Origin: Mesorhizobium sp.
GTDB lineage: Bacteria > Pseudomonadota > Alphaproteobacteria > Rhizobiales > Rhizobiaceae
NCBI GenBank assembly: GCA_004020365.1
Contig: SAQR01000006.1
Coordinates: 146,990 to 209,629 of the forward strand
Direction of reading: 5' to 3'
DNA length: 62,640 nt
A program made the translations under genes and the position numbers. Positions 18,778-28,629 of this stretch are shown here, piece by piece (within the stretch, counting starts at the first letter, position 1; each line of letters opens with the position of its first letter). The notes under the pieces are model-generated. The model was not told the DNA's origin. It saw only the letters and a list, made by a program, of their open reading frames with translations, and did not search any database.

Positions 18778-19668
18778 ATGAATTTGCAGAGCATGACCGG
18801 TTTTGCACGGGCCGTCGCCGAACATGACGGCACCTCGATCGCCTGGGAGGTCAAGTCGGTCAACGGCAAGAGCGTCGAGGTCAGGCTGCGGCTGCCGCAA
18901 GGCCTCGAGCGGCTCGAGCCGGCCGTCAGGCAGACGGTGCAAAAGCGCTTTGCGCGCGGCAATTTCCAGGCAACGCTGACCGTCGCCCGCGCCGCCGGCC
19001 AGCAGGCGCAGCCCGTGGTCAACGAGGCCTTCCTGAGAGATCTGGCTGGGCTGGCCAAGCGACTGCAGGAGCAGTTCGGCGCAGCGCCTCCGACAGCCGA
19101 CGGGCTGCTTTCGCTGCGCGGCGTGCTCGACATCCCCGAAACCGCCGAAACCGAAGAGGCGAGGGCGGCGCTCGACAGTGCGATACTCTCGGCGCTCGAA
19201 GTGGCGCTGGGCGGGCTGGAGCAGGCACGCCAGGGCGAGGGCGCCGCCCTGCGCTCGCTGCTGGCCGGTCATGTCGACGCCATCGAGGCGCTGACGCTGC
19301 GCGCCGAGGCCGATCCGTCGCGCGAGCCGGCGGTGATCCGCGAACGGATTACCGAGCAGGTGCGGCTGCTGATGGATGCCTCCGCCAATCTCGATGCCAG
19401 CCGGTTGCATATGGAAGCGGCGTTCCTGGCCACCAAGGCCGACATCCGCGAGGAGATCGACCGGCTGAAGACGCATGTGGCATCCGGCCGGGTGCTGCTG
19501 GCAGGCGGCGGCGCCATCGGCCGCAAGCTCGATTTTCTGGCGCAGGAATTCAACCGCGAATCGAATACGCTGTGTTCGAAGTCGAACGCCGCTGCGATCA
19601 CCGCCATAGGGCTGGAGCTGAAGGCGGTCGTCGACCAGTTTCGCGAACAGGTCCAGAATCTGGAGTAA
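18778..19668 (+). CDS. YicC/YloC family endoribonuclease
   Basis: The 296-residue protein starts [12 protein letters not shown], the signature of YicC/YloC. The N-terminal YicC-like domain contains [18 protein letters not shown]. The C-terminal DUF1732 segment has [36 protein letters not shown], and the terminal motif FREQVQNLE. YicC-type proteins act as endoribonucleases that affect small RNA stability in E. coli; activity here is inferred from family. It is next to gmk, its common partner. Confidence 0.94.
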   Translation: MNLQSMTGFARAVAEHDGTSIAWEVKSVNGKSVEVRLRLPQGLERLEPAVRQTVQKRFARGNFQATLTVARAAGQQAQPVVNEAFLRDLAGLAKRLQEQFGAAPPTADGLLSLRGVLDIPETAETEEARAALDSAILSALEVALGGLEQARQGEGAALRSLLAGHVDAIEALTLRAEADPSREPAVIRERITEQVRLLMDASANLDASRLHMEAAFLATKADIREEIDRLKTHVASGRVLLAGGGAIGRKLDFLAQEFNRESNTLCSKSNAAAITAIGLELKAVVDQFREQVQNLE

Positions 19669-19673
19669 CCCTG

Positions 19674-20348
19674 ATGGTCGCCAAGGAGCCTATGGTTGCC
19701 AGGGATTTGGGTTCCCGCATTCGCCGCCGGGGTTTGATGCTCGTGCTGTCGTCGCCGTCCGGTGCCGGCAAGTCGACGATCGCGCGCAATCTTCTGGAGA
19801 GCGATTCCAGTCTCGAACTGTCGGTCTCCGTCACCACGCGGCCGCGCCGCGGCAGCGAGATCGAAGGCGTCCACTATCATTTCCGCACCATGCGTGAGTT
19901 CGAGCGGCTGCGCGATTCGGACGAACTGCTCGAATGGGCTGAAGTGCATGGCAATTGCTATGCCACGCCGCGTGAGCCGGCCGAACTGGCGCTGGCACAG
20001 GGCCGCGACATGTTGTTCGACATCGACTGGCAGGGCGCCCAGCAGCTCAAGGAGAAGATGCGCGCCGACATCGTCTCGATCTTCATCCTGCCGCCCTCGA
20101 TGAAAGAGTTGAAGGCGCGGCTGAAGCGCCGCGCCGAGGACCAGGAATCGGTGATCGAGACGCGTCTGAAGAACGCTCGCAACGAGATCGAGCACTGGAA
20201 GGAATATGATTTCGTCATCATCAATGACGATCTCGACCGTGCCTTCGCCGAGGTACGCGGCATAGTCATCGCCGAGCGGCTCAGACGCGACCGCCGGCCC
20301 GGCCTGTTCGATTTCGTCTCGGGGCTGCTCGACGAGAAGACCGATTAG
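19674..20348 (+). CDS. gmk: Guanylate kinase
   Basis: Gmk phosphorylates GMP to GDP. The P-loop [10 protein letters not shown], the GMP-binding [17 protein letters not shown], and [10 protein letters not shown] are all present. The ATG at 19674 lies five bases after the yicC stop and gives 224 residues; a second ATG at 19692 would give 218. The gene ends 11 bp from the convergent rsmA gene. Confidence 0.97.
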   Translation: MVAKEPMVARDLGSRIRRRGLMLVLSSPSGAGKSTIARNLLESDSSLELSVSVTTRPRRGSEIEGVHYHFRTMREFERLRDSDELLEWAEVHGNCYATPREPAELALAQGRDMLFDIDWQGAQQLKEKMRADIVSIFILPPSMKELKARLKRRAEDQESVIETRLKNARNEIEHWKEYDFVIINDDLDRAFAEVRGIVIAERLRRDRRPGLFDFVSGLLDEKTD

Positions 20349-20359
20349 GGTCGGCGCAG

Positions 20360-21199
20360 TTACACTGCGTTGGTCAGTCTCACGAATTCCTCGACACTCA
20401 AGGTCTCCGCCCGCCGCGTCGGGTCGATGCCGGCGCGGCTGAGCAGGGCTTCGCCGCCGAGGCTCTTGACGCTCTGCCGCAGCATTTTGCGGCGCTGACC
20501 GAAGGCCGCTTCGGTAACGCGGCCGAGCTTCTTGACCTCGGCGGGCAGCGGATTTGCCCGCGGCACCAGATGCACCACCGACGACACTACCTTAGGTTGC
20601 GGCGTGAAGGCTTGTGGCGGCACGTCGAAAGCGATTTTTGCCTCCGTCCGCCAGCCTGCCAGCACGCCCAGCCGGCCATAGGCATCACTGCCGGGGCGGG
20701 CGACGATGCGCTCGGCTACCTCGCGCTGGAACATAAGCGTCATCGATGCGTAAAAGGGCGGCCACTCGGCGACGGTCAGCCAGCGTATCAAAAGTTCGGT
20801 GCCTATATTGTAGGGCAGGTTGGCGACGATCCTCACTGGTCCATTGCCCCCATGTGCGCCTTCGGCAAGCGCTGCAAAATCCGTCTTCAACGCGTCGCCG
20901 GCAATGATTTCCAATCGGCCCGGATAGTGATCTGACACCTCCGCAAGCGCTGCCAGGCAGCGCTCGTCACGCTCGATGGCGATGACCCGAGCCGCGCCGT
21001 GCGACAGCAGCGCCCGAGTCAGGCCACCTGGACCCGGACCGACCTCGATTACCGTGGCGTCCGTCAGGTCGCCGGCGGTACGCGCGACCTTGCCGGTAAG
21101 GTTGAGGTCGAGCAGGAAATTCTGGCCGAGCGCCTTTTTCGCCTGCAACCCATGGCGTTCGATCACCGCGCGTAACGGCGGCAGCCCGTCGGTGCTCAT
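20360..21199 (-). CDS. rsmA: 16S rRNA (adenine(1518)-N(6)/adenine(1519)-N(6))-dimethyltransferase
   Basis: RsmA (KsgA) dimethylates two adjacent adenines in the 3' hairpin of 16S rRNA late in 30S assembly. I chose [20 protein letters not shown] at 21199 (279 residues); upstream codons overlap pdxA. Motifs are [13 protein letters not shown], AdoMet motif [16 protein letters not shown] (about residue 54), and the catalytic [11 protein letters not shown]. The gene starts 22 bp after the end of pdxA, as in many proteobacteria. Confidence 0.97.
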   Translation of the reverse strand: MSTDGLPPLRAVIERHGLQAKKALGQNFLLDLNLTGKVARTAGDLTDATVIEVGPGPGGLTRALLSHGAARVIAIERDERCLAALAEVSDHYPGRLEIIAGDALKTDFAALAEGAHGGNGPVRIVANLPYNIGTELLIRWLTVAEWPPFYASMTLMFQREVAERIVARPGSDAYGRLGVLAGWRTEAKIAFDVPPQAFTPQPKVVSSVVHLVPRANPLPAEVKKLGRVTEAAFGQRRKMLRQSVKSLGGEALLSRAGIDPTRRAETLSVEEFVRLTNAV

Positions 21200-21221
21200 G
21201 CGACCGCTCTCATGCAAAGCC

Positions 21222-22229
21222 TCATCCGACGGCAGCCTTCGTCCCGATGTCGGCAAGCCTGCGGGCCAGCCTGAGCGCCGCGATCAGGCTGTCGGCACGG
21301 GCTATGCCCTTGCCGGCGATATCGAAAGCGGTGCCGTGATCCGGTGAAGTGCGGATGAAGGGTAGGCCGAGCGTAACGTTGACCGCCTCGTCGAATGCCA
21401 GTGCCTTGGCCGGGATCAGCGCCTGATCGTGATACATGCACAGCGCCACATCGTAGCCGGCTCGGGCGCGGGCATGGAACAGCGTGTCGGCCGGCAGCGG
21501 CCCGCGAGCGTCGATGCCCTCCGCCCTCAGCCTTTCGATCGCCGGGCGGATGATGCGCTCGTCCTCGGCGCCCATCGCGCCGCCTTCACCGGCATGCGGA
21601 TTGAGGCCGGCAACGGCAAGCCGCGGCTTGGCAATGCCGAAGCGATATTCGAGGTCGGCGGCGGTGATGCGGGCGGTCGCGACGATCAAATCCGTCGTCA
21701 GCGCTTCCGGCACCTCGCGCAGCGCAATGTGGATGGTGACCGGAACCGTGCGCAACTCGGGACCGGCAAGCATCATCACCGGCATCGCTTGTGTGCCGGT
21801 GTGGAGCGTCGCCAGATGCGCCAGATACTCGGTGTGACCGGGAAAACGGAAGCCGGCATCGTAGAGCGGCTTCTTGGCGATCGGGCACGTAACGACCGCC
21901 GCCGCGCGACCGCCAAGGCAGTCGTCAACAGCGCGGTCGATGGCCTCGATGATGCCGGCGGCGTTGGCCGGGTCCGGCCGGCCGGGGTCGTCGACGAAGC
22001 GGGCGACAAGCGGCATGACGGGCAGGGCGCGCTCAAACACGCGCTCCGCTTCGGCTGGCACTGTCTCCGTGATTGGCACATCGGCGCCGAGCAGGCGCGC
22101 CCGTGCGGCAATCAGCGCCGGATCGGCTATAAGATAGAAGGGCGGCACACCGACGCTGTCGCGCGCCTGCCAGGCGGCAATGGCGATTTCCGGCCCAACG
22201 CCGGATGGATCACCGGCGCTCAGCGCCAG
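21222..22229 (-). CDS. pdxA: 4-hydroxythreonine-4-phosphate dehydrogenase, probable CTG start
   Basis: PdxA oxidises 4-phosphohydroxy-threonine in the DXP-dependent pyridoxal phosphate pathway. Conserved parts include [42 protein letters not shown] and [13 protein letters not shown]. The first ATG, GTG or TTG in frame is a GTG at 22148, but this would remove the essential N-terminal motif [14 protein letters not shown], which is encoded intact upstream. No ATG, GTG or TTG lies in frame between there and well inside surA. GGAGG at 22235-22239 stands five bases before a CTG at 22229, giving a normal 335-residue protein. A CTG at 22253 is another option. A sequence error is not excluded. Confidence 0.88.
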   Translation of the reverse strand: MALSAGDPSGVGPEIAIAAWQARDSVGVPPFYLIADPALIAARARLLGADVPITETVPAEAERVFERALPVMPLVARFVDDPGRPDPANAAGIIEAIDRAVDDCLGGRAAAVVTCPIAKKPLYDAGFRFPGHTEYLAHLATLHTGTQAMPVMMLAGPELRTVPVTIHIALREVPEALTTDLIVATARITAADLEYRFGIAKPRLAVAGLNPHAGEGGAMGAEDERIIRPAIERLRAEGIDARGPLPADTLFHARARAGYDVALCMYHDQALIPAKALAFDEAVNVTLGLPFIRTSPDHGTAFDIAGKGIARADSLIAALRLARRLADIGTKAAVG

Positions 22230-22249
22230 CGCTGCCTCCGGCGGCGGCT

Positions 22250-23182
22250 TCAGCGCTCGACGATGCGGGCTTTCTTCCGCAACTCCTCGACATATTTCGT
22301 GGAGAGCTCGTCGGCGTCCTTGCCACTCGAGCCTTCGCTCTGGAACACCATCTGGGCTGCCTTGTCGTCGGACACTTCGCGCGACGAGCAGATGCCGATG
22401 AACTCGACGCCGCGGTCTGTTTCGCGCGTCGGGGTAGCGCCGCCGACCTTGGTGGCCTTGATCTGGTCGGCCCAGTCCGGCGGCAATTGCGGCGCCAGAA
22501 TCCGGCCGAGATCGCGAACGGTGACGTCGATCAGGCCCTTGGCGAATTGGCGCGAGGTGTTGCAGCCGTTGAAGCGGGCGCGCATGGCGTCGGCCTCGCG
22601 CTTGCGCTTGGACAGCGTCGCGCTGCGCTCGGCCGCCGGCACGACGAAAATGACCTGCTGTAGCATGTACTCCATGGCGGTCGGCTTGGTGCCGCCATTG
22701 TCGAGCATTCGCCTGACCACGTCCTGCTCGCTCAAGGCGCCGCCGCTCTCTGAGCGATGGCGCGCGGTCAGCGCCTGGTTCCAGGCCATCTGGGAGCGGA
22801 TGAACTCCTTGAAATGCTCCTTGCCGACGCCGGACTGCGCCATGACGCCATCGAGTTGCTTGAGCTGCATCTTATTGGTCGTGGCAAAGCGCCGATAGGC
22901 GGCGTCGACTTGGTCGTCGCTGATGCGGATGCCGAGACGCTTGGCTTCGGCGACGCGCAGCGTCTGCTCGATCATTTCCTCGGCGGCATTGCCCTTCTTG
23001 CGCTGCAGGCGCAGGAAGGCAGCCCGATGCTGGATGTCGCCAGTGGTGATCGGTATGCTGTTGACGACGTATTTGATCTGGCTGGCGAAAGCCGGCGGCG
23101 TCATCATGGTGATCGAGGCTGAGGTCGCCGCCACCAGCAGCGCGAACCCTGCCGAAAAGAGGTATTTCCTCATCGAAAGCAT
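22250..23182 (-). CDS. SurA-like periplasmic chaperone
   Basis: The protein of about 310 residues has a signal peptide ([20 protein letters not shown], cleaved near AFA). A SurA N-terminal-type segment follows: [36 protein letters not shown], and the helix containing [14 protein letters not shown]. It seems to lack a well-conserved parvulin PPIase domain or has a diverged one (residues about 170-290). It should assist outer membrane protein folding together with the BAM complex. Its position between lptD and pdxA is the classical surA site. I chose ATG 23182 because AGGA stands five bases upstream; ATG 23173 is also possible. Confidence 0.85.
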   Translation of the reverse strand: MLSMRKYLFSAGFALLVAATSASITMMTPPAFASQIKYVVNSIPITTGDIQHRAAFLRLQRKKGNAAEEMIEQTLRVAEAKRLGIRISDDQVDAAYRRFATTNKMQLKQLDGVMAQSGVGKEHFKEFIRSQMAWNQALTARHRSESGGALSEQDVVRRMLDNGGTKPTAMEYMLQQVIFVVPAAERSATLSKRKREADAMRARFNGCNTSRQFAKGLIDVTVRDLGRILAPQLPPDWADQIKATKVGGATPTRETDRGVEFIGICSSREVSDDKAAQMVFQSEGSSGKDADELSTKYVEELRKKARIVER

Positions 23183-23382
23183 CCCAATCCTATCTCGGTT
23201 CCGACCCACTTTATCGCATTCTGAGGGAACTGGAGTTCGTGCCTGCCCTATGCGGCGAAACGATGTCGTAAGCTGCGATGTGCGCCCACTTTGACGCACG
23301 CAGTACGCTCAAACACCTTGAATTCTTCGGGCCAGTGCGTTGGCCGGCCGCCCGTTCCGCCCGTCCGTTGTTGGCCAACTGG

Positions 23383-25800
23383 CTACTGCACAGTGTTGAA
23401 ATTGCTTTGTGTCGAGCCGAAATCGCCGAGCGTGCGGAACGAAAGGTTGAAACCGATGTTCTGCGACACTTCCTTGGTGCTCAGGTCGCGGGATTCCGAG
23501 AACGTCATCAAGTAGGTGAAGCAGTCATCGCTATAGGCAAAGCCGACCCCGTCCTTGACCAGGACGCTTTGCTCGAGATCGTAGGTGCCGGTACCGAAGA
23601 CACGCCAGTTCTCGGCAAGTTGCGCCGAGGCGCCGAGCGTGACCTCGTGACGATCTGTCGTAAAACCATAGAGCGGCTGAGCCTGGATGAAGGCGTATTT
23701 GGCGCTGAATGAAATCGGCAGGCCGGAATAGGCTGCCTTCACCTCGGCGCGGCGAATCTCCAAGCTCTGCTCGTCGAAACGGCCGCTGACCGAGCCGGAA
23801 AGCCCGCTGGGGCTATTGAAGCCGACAAGGCCGACATAATCGGAGGTCTCGGTCTCCAGGCCCGAATCTTCGCCGACGTTGACCAGGTCCGGCGCGGCGA
23901 AGGAGTTCTGGCCGTCAAGCTGGTAGGATTGGCCGAACAGCGCGCTGGTGCTCCAGCCATTGTCATAGGCGCCGGAATAGCGCAGCCCGACATTGGCGCG
24001 CGTGCCGCCTTCCAAGCGGTCGTAACCGGAGAACTTGTCGCGCTCGAACAATGTCGTGGCATCAAAGACGAAGCTCTGCGCGTCCTCGTTGGGAACAGCG
24101 AGGCCGCCGACATATTGCTCGTTCGGACGCACGAACACCTGCGCCATCGGCTCGAAGATGTGACTGGAACTGGTCGACGAGAACAGCACTGGCCAGCGCA
24201 TTTCCAGCCCGGCGGTCGCCATGAAGCGGGCGAGCGACGATCGCGTATCGTCGTCGACGCCGAGGTTGGACGCCATCTGATTGATGGCATTGAGCGATCC
24301 CGAAGAGGCGTTGACATAGCCGGCGTCGCCGCGCAGCGCCAGCAGGGGCGTCAGCAGCAGCCCGCCATCGGTGGTGAAGGTGCGCTTCCATTCCGCTTCG
24401 GCGGTGAGACGGCCCGACTGGCCCTCGATGCCGCGCACACTGGTGACGGACGCAGCGTTGTTCGGATCGGCAAGGGCCCTATCCAGCCTGTCGCGGCTGA
24501 TGGCCTGCGCGTTGACATTGAGCGACAGCTGCCCGCCGCCCACCGCCATGTCGGGGATGTAGGCGTAATCGAGCGAGGGCAGCACCCAGGGCTGCTTGCC
24601 GGCGCGCGCGGTCGGATCGTCGGGGAGTGTCTCTTCCTGGACCTCAAAGCGCATGGCGCGCACGTCGAAATAGTTGCGGCCGTTGAGGCCGGTCAGGTAG
24701 ATCGAGGAGCGATGCACGCTGTCGCCGAAATCTTCGATGGCGTAGGTGCGCGAGAAGTTCTTGTCGGTCTGCAACAGGACATCCCAGCCGAAGTCCCAGC
24801 GCGGATTGATAGCGAACTGGCCCTTGGTGCCCATCATGCCGCGGAACTCGTTCGGGTCGCCGGCCGCACCCGAATCGACGTTGTGCCCTTCGTCGTCGAT
24901 GAACTCGTCGGGATCCTCTTGCCGGATGCCGGCGATCTTCAGACTGTACTGGCCGTTGTTGAAGCGCTGGCGCCACTCGGCTTCGCCGAGAAAGCCCTGC
25001 TTGGTATAGCCGCTGCCGGTGACGGTGAGGTCGTAGGTTGGTGAGAGCGCGAAATAATAGGGGACCTTGACGCCAAGGCCGAGGTCGCTCTTGTAAGCGA
25101 TGCCGGGGATCAGGAAGCCGCTCTTGCGCTTGACGGTCGGGTCGGCAATTTCGAAGGCCGGCAGATAGGCGAGCGGAAAGCCGAGAAACTCGAAATTCGA
25201 ATTCTCGAAGCGAACCGTTTTCTTTTCGCCGTTCCAGATGATCTTTCTGGCCTTGATGCGCCAGGTCGGTGCTTTGTCCGGCTGGTCCTCGCACGGCTCG
25301 CAGGCCGTGTAGACGCCGTTGTGGAACGTCGTCAGCACGCCGCCCATGCGTTCCGCGCTTTCGGCGGCGAAGTAGGCCTTGTCAACAGTTTCGACACGCA
25401 GCGCGTTGACGAAACCATCGGCGAAATCGTCGGTGATGTCGACATGCTGCGAGTAGATCTTGGTGCCGTCGCTGTTGATGACCTCGACATTGCCGCTGGC
25501 GACGAGCCGCTTGGTGTTACGATTGTATTCCACCCGCTGGGCGACGAGGCGGTTGCCGCCATAATCGATCTGCACGCCGCCGACGGCCGTTACGGTCTGG
25601 TTGTCATTGTCATAGACCAGCGTATCTGCCGCCAGCAGCATTTGCGAACCGGCGGGAACGTCGGCTGCCATGCCGCTGATATCCTGGGCAAAAGCCGGGA
25701 TACTCGGAACGACGCAAGCGAGCAGGCACGCCAAGGCGCTCGCCCCATAGAGGCGCGCCGAATCGGCGTGCCTATGGATGCGCAAAACCGCCCCCCTCAC
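23383..25800 (-). CDS. lptD: LPS-assembly protein LptD
   Basis: LptD is the outer-membrane barrel that inserts lipopolysaccharide into the outer leaflet together with LptE. The GTG at 25800 overlaps the lptG stop by one base and gives 805 residues with a signal peptide (cleavage near PAFAQD). The OstA-like jellyroll lies at residues about 40-170 (TLVYDNDNQTVTAVGGVQIDYGG) and has two cysteines (ACEPCED). The C-terminal barrel region includes NPRWDFGWDVLLQTD and ends in a series of amphipathic strands. The gene is part of lptF-lptG-lptD-surA. Confidence 0.95.
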   Translation of the reverse strand: MRGAVLRIHRHADSARLYGASALACLLACVVPSIPAFAQDISGMAADVPAGSQMLLAADTLVYDNDNQTVTAVGGVQIDYGGNRLVAQRVEYNRNTKRLVASGNVEVINSDGTKIYSQHVDITDDFADGFVNALRVETVDKAYFAAESAERMGGVLTTFHNGVYTACEPCEDQPDKAPTWRIKARKIIWNGEKKTVRFENSNFEFLGFPLAYLPAFEIADPTVKRKSGFLIPGIAYKSDLGLGVKVPYYFALSPTYDLTVTGSGYTKQGFLGEAEWRQRFNNGQYSLKIAGIRQEDPDEFIDDEGHNVDSGAAGDPNEFRGMMGTKGQFAINPRWDFGWDVLLQTDKNFSRTYAIEDFGDSVHRSSIYLTGLNGRNYFDVRAMRFEVQEETLPDDPTARAGKQPWVLPSLDYAYIPDMAVGGGQLSLNVNAQAISRDRLDRALADPNNAASVTSVRGIEGQSGRLTAEAEWKRTFTTDGGLLLTPLLALRGDAGYVNASSGSLNAINQMASNLGVDDDTRSSLARFMATAGLEMRWPVLFSSTSSSHIFEPMAQVFVRPNEQYVGGLAVPNEDAQSFVFDATTLFERDKFSGYDRLEGGTRANVGLRYSGAYDNGWSTSALFGQSYQLDGQNSFAAPDLVNVGEDSGLETETSDYVGLVGFNSPSGLSGSVSGRFDEQSLEIRRAEVKAAYSGLPISFSAKYAFIQAQPLYGFTTDRHEVTLGASAQLAENWRVFGTGTYDLEQSVLVKDGVGFAYSDDCFTYLMTFSESRDLSTKEVSQNIGFNLSFRTLGDFGSTQSNFNTVQ

Positions 25801-26882
25801 TAGCCGTCTTCCTTGTACAGCAAGAAAGTCACCCCGAAGAACATAGCCACGACAACCGGAACCCATGCAGCGACGACTGTGGGTACGAATCCCGCCACGC
25901 CGAATGCCTTGACCAGCACTGTCACGACATAAAGCAGAAACCCGGCGAGGACGCCACCCAGAATCATCGTCGCGGATTGTCCCATCCTCGCAAATCGCAT
26001 CGACACCGTTGCGGCGATCAAAGTCATGGCGACGAGAAGGAACGGCAGCGCTACCAATGAATCAAACTGCATGGCAAAGGCATTTGCTTTGAGGCCGAAG
26101 GAGCGGGCAACCTCGATCTTGCCGGGCAGATCGTAGAAAGGGATGGTTTCCGGGCGAGCCAGCCGCTCTTGCACGAACTCGGGCTTGAGATCGGTCGGTA
26201 TGCGGTCGGTTGCCACCGATTGGATGTTGCCGTCCCGGAACACCTTGACGTCCTGCAGTTCCCAATAGCCATCCCGCAAATAGGCGTGCGCTGCGTCCTT
26301 GCGTTCGACGATGTCGCCTTGCGGGTTGAGGACGAAGAAGGCGGCGTCGGCCATCTCCAGGCCCTGATTGAGGATGGCGCGCGCGCCGATGATGGTGTCG
26401 CCGGAACTGGTTTTCTGCCGGATCCAGGGCTCGGCGTCAGCCGAGACGGTGTTCGACTTCCCGGAGCGGAGCTGGGTTTCCATTTTTTCGGACCAGGAAA
26501 ACGCATACGCGGCGATCGGATTGATGACGCCGACCGACAACACCCCGAACAGCAGCGCCCCGATGCAGCACGGCAGCAGGAATTGCCATGCGGATACGCC
26601 GGCGGAACGCGCGATGACCAGCTCATACCTGCGATTGAGCGAGACCAGCGTCGCCATTGCCGAGAACAGGCCGACGAACGGCACTGTCTGCAGCATGATC
26701 ATCGGCATTCGCAACCCTGAAATGGCAAACGCCGTGCCGTAGGTAAAACCCGGCAAGCCGGTCGTGCGGCCGGAAAGCTCGGTGAAGTCGATCAGGAACA
26801 CAAGCGCCAGGAGGCCGATGAAGAACCAGATGGTGATCGTCACGTAGCGGAAGAAGAAGTATCTGCCCAGAGTCCAGCCCAT
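25800..26882 (-). CDS. lptG: LPS export ABC transporter permease LptG
   Basis: LptG is one of the two permease subunits of the LptB2FG machine that extracts LPS from the inner membrane. The 360-residue protein shows the YjgP/YjgQ pattern: three N-terminal membrane helices (residues about 10-120), a periplasmic beta-jellyroll of about 150 residues (QKTSSGDTIIGARAILN), and three C-terminal helices. LptG is assigned over LptF from gene order, as it is next to lptD. It lies 16 bp after lptF and overlaps lptD by one base. Confidence 0.94.
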   Translation of the reverse strand: MGWTLGRYFFFRYVTITIWFFIGLLALVFLIDFTELSGRTTGLPGFTYGTAFAISGLRMPMIMLQTVPFVGLFSAMATLVSLNRRYELVIARSAGVSAWQFLLPCCIGALLFGVLSVGVINPIAAYAFSWSEKMETQLRSGKSNTVSADAEPWIRQKTSSGDTIIGARAILNQGLEMADAAFFVLNPQGDIVERKDAAHAYLRDGYWELQDVKVFRDGNIQSVATDRIPTDLKPEFVQERLARPETIPFYDLPGKIEVARSFGLKANAFAMQFDSLVALPFLLVAMTLIAATVSMRFARMGQSATMILGGVLAGFLLYVVTVLVKAFGVAGFVPTVVAAWVPVVVAMFFGVTFLLYKEDG

Positions 26883-26898
26883 TAGCGTGTCCAGCCCA

Positions 26899-28104
26899 TC
26901 AGCCGGCCCCTTGGCCAGAAGCGCCGCGCCTTGCGAAGCGGAGCTTCAGGGCGCTCCATCCGTCACCGAAGCGGCCGGCGAAATTCGTCATCCAGTCGGC
27001 CCAGGCGACCGGCAGCTCCATGGTCCGGTTGGAGACGATGAACCATGTCGCGACTGCGGACGCCACGATAGGAACGCCGTAGACCATATAGGCGTATTGC
27101 GGAATGTTGTCGGCCTTCCCAGCGGCAAAGAAACCGAGCCAGCGCACGAAAAGAGCAATCGCGATAGACGTGATCAGCGGATGAATGCGCGCCTCGCGAT
27201 GGGAGCGCGCGTCGCCCGCGACCGCAAGCGCGATCAGCGCGAAAACGAGTGAATAGGACCATTCGGAGAAACGCTGGTGGACCTCGGCCAGGTACTTGTT
27301 CGGCCTTTTCTGGAACATCTTGTCGTTCGGACTGGGATTGAGCAGGTACTGTGTCGTCCGGTCCTTCGGCAAGAGCAATACCTCCGATGAGGAGGCCGAC
27401 ATGAAGGCCGACAGGTCGAAGGCATAGGAGGTGAACCGGATGACCGAAAGATCGCCGGCCAGCGTTTCGCGATGGATGACGCCGTCGTTCATCATCAGCA
27501 CCCTCTCGTCGCCGCTTTCGATGATGGCGCCGCTCTTGGCGTAGTAGATGAGGTTGACGCCTTCTTCGCGTGAATCGGCGACAAAAATGCCGCCAAGGCG
27601 CTTGTCCGGAAGCCGCTCGCCGATCTGCAGGAACAGGCCATCATCGATCTTGCGGAAGGTGCCTTCCTGGATGATGAGCGACAGAAGATCGGCGCGCGAC
27701 GACGCCACCAGCTCGCGGTTTTTCTGTCGTGCATAGGGGTCGACGCCGTTGTCCACAGCGAACGAAAATACACTGGCCGCCAGCGCCAGGAGCATGATCG
27801 GCCGGACGATGGTCCAGCGCGAAGCGCCTGCGGCGTTCAAGACGGCAAGCTCAGAATCGGAATTCATCGCGCTCAGTGTCTGCGCGGCCGCGACCACCAG
27901 GGCGAAGGGCACGACGATCGGGACGATCGACGGAATGATCAGCGCAGCGACCTCGAAGAAGGTCAGCGCCGACTGCCCGCTGTCGGTCACGAGATCGATG
28001 CGGGCGAGCACCTGCGTCGTCCACACGATCGCCAGCGTCCAGATGAGCGCTGCGAGGAAGACCGCCAACGCACGACGCATGATGTAGCGTTCAACGACCT
28101 TCAT
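26899..28104 (-). CDS. lptF: LPS export ABC transporter permease LptF
   Basis: LptF is the partner of LptG in the LptB2FG transporter. At 401 residues it begins MKVVERYIMRRALAVFLAAL, the typical first helix with preceding coupling segment, and has AAAQTLSAMNSDSELAVLNAAG, a cytoplasmic loop conserved in the family that contacts LptB. A periplasmic domain and three C-terminal helices follow. It is the first gene of the minus-strand LPS-export cluster, whose promoter should lie in the 525-bp region shared with pepA. Confidence 0.94.
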   Translation of the reverse strand: MKVVERYIMRRALAVFLAALIWTLAIVWTTQVLARIDLVTDSGQSALTFFEVAALIIPSIVPIVVPFALVVAAAQTLSAMNSDSELAVLNAAGASRWTIVRPIMLLALAASVFSFAVDNGVDPYARQKNRELVASSRADLLSLIIQEGTFRKIDDGLFLQIGERLPDKRLGGIFVADSREEGVNLIYYAKSGAIIESGDERVLMMNDGVIHRETLAGDLSVIRFTSYAFDLSAFMSASSSEVLLLPKDRTTQYLLNPSPNDKMFQKRPNKYLAEVHQRFSEWSYSLVFALIALAVAGDARSHREARIHPLITSIAIALFVRWLGFFAAGKADNIPQYAYMVYGVPIVASAVATWFIVSNRTMELPVAWADWMTNFAGRFGDGWSALKLRFARRGASGQGAG

Positions 28105-28629
28105 GAAGGCTTTTCTCGATTTTGCCGAACGGCATCATGCCTCCAGACAAGGTAGTCGCCCGGCGACGCCTGTACAACCGGTCCGTTGGCGGTTCGATCG
28201 GGTTCCCGTCCCACATCGTTATTCCCGGTGGCCGGAGTGTCGGCGGCATTGGATAAGAAAGGGCGAACATCAATGGTTAACAACAGGTTGCGGCAGTAAA
28301 GCGGGGCCGTGCCGCGACGAATCGCCATCGATTCCATCTGCCATATGGGATTGGATTCCGGCAAAGTCTTGCCAAATGCCGGAAAACGACCAAATGTCGC
28401 GCCGATCACTGACATGGCCGCCGTGGCTGCGACAGGTACAGCCGTGAAAGCAGAAGTGACAGAATTGCGCAGCCAAACCGGCCAGGAATCGATTTTTCAC
28501 GCCGCGATCGTGATCGGCGCCGGCGCGGCGGGGAAAATGGGGGGTGGTGCTTCCGGTCGGAAACGGCCAAATATCTAGTTTCGTCAAGGCACTCTCCCGA
28601 AAACCCAACGCCGTTCCCGAAAGCAGGAC
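28105..28629. other. Divergent promoter region between lptF and pepA
   Basis: No convincing gene lies in these 525 bp. It must contain promoters for the LPS-export cluster (minus) and pepA (plus). A perfect 8-bp inverted repeat, TTCCGGCA and TGCCGGAA, with a 13-base loop lies at 28356-28384. An open frame of 89 codons at 28309-28578 lacks family features and a ribosome binding site. Confidence 0.6.

Noticed and set aside
21222-22148. pdxA starting at GTG 22148
   Set aside because: It would remove the conserved [10 protein letters not shown] motif that is encoded intact just upstream with a good Shine-Dalgarno site.
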